NCBI GenBank assembly: GCA_013152135.1
Contig: JAADGX010000118.1
Location: forward strand, 1 to 7,719
Direction of reading: 5' to 3'
Source: Chlorobiota bacterium
Lineage (GTDB): Bacteria; Bacteroidota; Ignavibacteria; SZUA-365; JAADGX01
Length of the DNA stretch: 7,719 nucleotides
The translations under genes were made by a program, and so were the position numbers. The notes below the pieces were generated by a model. The model made no database searches and had not been told where the DNA came from. It worked only from the letters and a program-made list of their open reading frames with translations. This document shows, in pieces, positions 6,029-7,719 of this stretch. Within the stretch, counting starts at the first letter, position 1. The number at the start of each line of letters is the position of its first letter.

Positions 6029-6057
6029 AATTTACATCTCAAATTACCATTTGTCAA
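6029..6057 (-). promoter_or_regulatory. Sigma70-type promoter of the rrf2 gene
   Basis: On the minus strand TTGACA (6052-6057, perfect -35) and TAAATT (6029-6034, 4/6 to the -10) are separated by 17 bp in an AT-rich region. Transcription would start near 6022, giving a leader of about 75 bases that contains the tandem repeats. Confidence 0.7.
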
Positions 6058-6158
6058 GTATTAAGAGAAGTTTTTTTCGGGTAAAAGGGAACACCCTCCA
6101 TACGTGGAGAAAAGAGCGCTTTTGCGGATGCGGATTCGGAATGGATTTTCGGGCGGGT

Positions 6159-6968
6159 TCAGCCGGCACGAACAAGGGGAAGAATGAGGCAGTTGAGACC
6201 GCCGTTCGCACGGACATATTCGCTGGCGTCGATAACCAGCGCTTGCACCCCGTGTTGCTCAAGGGTTTCTATGGTAGTGGCCTGGCTTGCGTCGGCGAGG
6301 ACAAGCCGGGGAGCCATGCAAATCACGTTGGCGGAGATGAACGACGGGTCCGGCACCGAAATGGTTTGATATCCCGCGAACACCTCGCGGTCGATGGGAA
6401 TCTCGCGGTGGAGGATCGTCTCCGGGTCAACCATGCTCATGAACCCTCCCAGGTGGAGATGCGGTGGCGGCACGGGCACCACGCGCACGGAGAAACCGAT
6501 GGATTCGAGCAACTCCTGCACCTGGAGCGCGCCCTCCCTGTTGGTACGGCGGGAGTGTCCCACGAACGCGGTTGTTCCTGCAAGGATGATGTCGCCGCCT
6601 TCAACCGTGCCCGGCGGTTCGATGCTGCCAAGTTCGGCGAAGCCTTCCCGGCGAAGATAAGCGGCGACGGCTTCATCCTCGCCGCGGCGCGTGGCCAGGC
6701 CCATCCGGAGAGCGATGAATCCTTCGTGAGTCATCGAGGCGGTGTCGCGCAGGAAGATGGAATTCGGGTAGCCGGGCATCTGGGGAATCACCGCGACCTC
6801 TGTACCGTGTTGCTCGAGGGTCTCTTTCAACGTGTGGAATTGCCGGCGAATGGCTTCGTGATTGATCCAGCCGCCGAAATTGTGCCTGCGCAGGGAGAAC
6901 ACTCGCGCCCGTTCCGGCCGCGGTTCTGCAAGCAGGACTTTCTCCAGCGTGTTTCCTTCGTTCCACAT
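6159..6968 (-). CDS. DDAH-like guanidino hydrolase (pentein superfamily)
   Basis: A 269-aa cytosolic hydrolase of the dimethylarginine dimethylaminohydrolase / arginine deiminase superfamily. These enzymes attack the guanidinium carbon through a Cys; DDAH converts methylated arginines to citrulline. The catalytic set is visible: D75 in FLRDTA, E123 in GTVEGGD, H172 in HLHLGGF and C260 in NGGLNC, nine residues from the C-terminus. The E-H-C spacing is close to P. aeruginosa DDAH (E114, H162, C249). The frame extends 47 codons upstream, but the ATG at 6968 is preferred. It has GGAG 9 bases upstream, the product begins in the typical way, and it sits one base after the CYTH stop. Substrate is unproven; plain arginine, agmatine or another guanidine is possible. 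Two TLEQHG segments (50-55, 235-240) reflect the fold's internal symmetry. No ornithine or carbamate-kinase genes are nearby. Confidence 0.88.
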   Translation of the reverse strand: MWNEGNTLEKVLLAEPRPERARVFSLRRHNFGGWINHEAIRRQFHTLKETLEQHGTEVAVIPQMPGYPNSIFLRDTASMTHEGFIALRMGLATRRGEDEAVAAYLRREGFAELGSIEPPGTVEGGDIILAGTTAFVGHSRRTNREGALQVQELLESIGFSVRVVPVPPPHLHLGGFMSMVDPETILHREIPIDREVFAGYQTISVPDPSFISANVICMAPRLVLADASQATTIETLEQHGVQALVIDASEYVRANGGLNCLILPLVRAG

Positions 6969-6969
6969 G

Positions 6970-7509
6970 TCACCGTTCTCCGGGGATGGAGTTATTGCGC
7001 GTATCCAATAACAGGTCGGCATAGGAAACAGGCACCGCGCGAGCGAAGTCCAGGCCCAGGTGCGCCGCCAATTCTTCCACACGTCGACTCGAAATTTCCT
7101 CGTCCTCATCCCCGGATACCACGTCCTCGATTTCGACGAACGAACCCAGTCCCTCCACCTCGTCGATGTGAATGCGCGTTGAACCGAGCAGGTACAGGGT
7201 CCTGGTTTTCGACACGGTGACCTTCACTCCCAGTGCCGAGGACAGGAGCGCTCGCATTCCTTCGGGATCCGGTTCCGGTGTGATCCGGTAGAGGCTCTCG
7301 CGTGCGCCGCTTGTATCGGCGCGGTGGTAGAAAATGATTTCACCCCATTTGCCCTCCACTTCCCGCAGTTTCAATCTTCCGGACGGGACGTTAAAGTACG
7401 TGTCGCGCTGGCGCCGCCGCCACTGGAAGGCTGCCTCCAGGTCGCGGGCGCGCCGCTCGACTCCGCCAGTGTCGGAACACGGAATCTTGCATTCGATATT
7501 TCTGCGCAT
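6970..7509 (-). CDS. CYTH domain protein (class IV adenylate cyclase / triphosphatase-like)
   Basis: A 179-aa single-domain CYTH triphosphate-tunnel protein; the family includes CyaB adenylate cyclases, thiamine triphosphatases and inorganic triphosphatases. The N-terminal signature reads NIECK (4-8), the 'NIE-K' variant in which the first Glu of ExExK is Asn. Then come QRDTYF (34-39), GRLKLRE (44-50) with the basic tunnel residues, RITP (75-78), SKTRTLY (100-106), and the acidic strand RIHIDEVEGLGSFVEIE (112-128). The ATG at 7509 is chosen because it places NIECK at the N-terminus as usual; the 47 codons upstream are in frame but look non-coding. No clear Shine-Dalgarno is visible. It is first in a two-gene unit with the DDAH-like gene, whose ATG begins one base after this TGA. 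Whether it makes cAMP or cleaves a triphosphate cannot be decided. Confidence 0.85.
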   Translation of the reverse strand: MRRNIECKIPCSDTGGVERRARDLEAAFQWRRRQRDTYFNVPSGRLKLREVEGKWGEIIFYHRADTSGARESLYRITPEPDPEGMRALLSSALGVKVTVSKTRTLYLLGSTRIHIDEVEGLGSFVEIEDVVSGDEDEEISSRRVEELAAHLGLDFARAVPVSYADLLLDTRNNSIPGER

Positions 7510-7570
7510 GGTAGGTGTATCGTGGTTGAAGAGTGAGACCAGCTTTCCGGCGAATCGAAATCTCTCGGGG

Positions 7571-7600
7571 TTGGGAGAGCTGTGCGCTTTCAAGTATATT
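7571..7600 (+). promoter_or_regulatory. Putative promoter of the right-edge gene
   Basis: TTGGGA (7571-7576) and TATATT (7595-7600) are 18 bp apart, in the 113-base divergent gap between the CYTH start and the ATG at 7623. On the opposite strand TATACT in the same AT-rich patch could serve the CYTH gene, but its -35 is poor. Confidence 0.4.
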
Positions 7601-7622
7601 AGTAATTTACAGAAGAAAACCA

Positions 7623-7719
7623 ATGGCTGAACAGAAACGCGCCTGCACATACGATCCGCTGACCGAGCTCATGGCTTACTACGCCGGGGAAAAGCCGGCC
7701 GAATCCGCTGCCGTGGAAC
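7623..7719 (+). CDS. N-terminal fragment of an unrecognised protein
   Basis: An ATG at 7623 opens a frame with no stop to the window edge, giving 32 residues that begin MAEQKRACTYDPL and continue with an LMAYYAGEKPAES stretch. Support comes from its divergent position relative to the CYTH gene, a promoter-like TATATT 23 bases upstream, and codon use like the neighbouring genes. The purine-rich AGAAGAAAA before the ATG is only a weak ribosome binding site. I do not recognise the protein. There is no signal peptide or membrane segment in the visible part. Confidence 0.55.
   Translation, partial: MAEQKRACTYDPLTELMAYYAGEKPAESAAVE

Noticed and set aside
6096..6109. CTCCA-TACG-TGGAG hairpin as terminator of the DDAH-like gene
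   Set aside because: The stem is only 5 bp and has no T-run on the minus strand directly after it.
6051..7220. 389-codon open frame on the plus strand
   Set aside because: It is antisense to the DDAH-like and CYTH genes, both of which show conserved catalytic motifs.

Overview
This is a 7.7 kb stretch of bacterial chromosome, moderately GC-rich and densely coding, with mostly housekeeping-type genes plus one likely accessory gene. Strong Shine-Dalgarno sites (for example before the OLD-like ATPase) and E. coli-like promoter boxes are present. From memory, the ClpX sequence resembles Chlorobi/FCB-group ClpX: a 'CIASS' segment follows the zinc cysteines, and there is a 'KHPEQ..ININTKNILFICGGAF' block. 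That taxonomic hint is an inference, and I cannot name the organism.

Layout, left to right: clpX (+, complete) ends in a near-perfect intrinsic terminator. A convergent minus-strand gene encodes a 628-aa OLD-like ABC/AAA ATPase whose C-terminal TOPRIM region has lost its DxD metal site. The gap between them holds a long imperfect hairpin that is not a standard terminator. Upstream of the ATPase gene is a minus-strand membrane protein of the NicO/UreH/RcnA type with an 11-histidine loop, probably a Ni/Co (or related metal) permease. Next come a minus-strand HIT-family nucleotide hydrolase and, divergent from it, a RidA deaminase on the plus strand. ridA converges on a minus-strand Rrf2-family regulator across a shared bidirectional terminator. 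The Rrf2 gene has a clear sigma70 promoter and three tandem 9-bp repeats in its leader. The right end carries a tightly coupled minus-strand pair, a CYTH-domain protein followed by a DDAH-like pentein hydrolase, with one base between stop and start. A divergent, truncated and unrecognised plus-strand ORF runs off the right edge.

The genes do not form one pathway. Coherent units are CYTH-DDAH (one transcript), possibly HIT-NicO (same strand, but NicO appears to have its own promoter/operator), and the solitary genes clpX, OLD-like, ridA and rrf2. The most unusual items are the TOPRIM-degenerate solitary OLD-like protein with its structured flank, the tandem repeats before rrf2, the CYTH-DDAH coupling, and the possible metal-responsive dyad before the NicO gene. 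I see no CRISPR array, tRNA, rRNA or insertion sequence.
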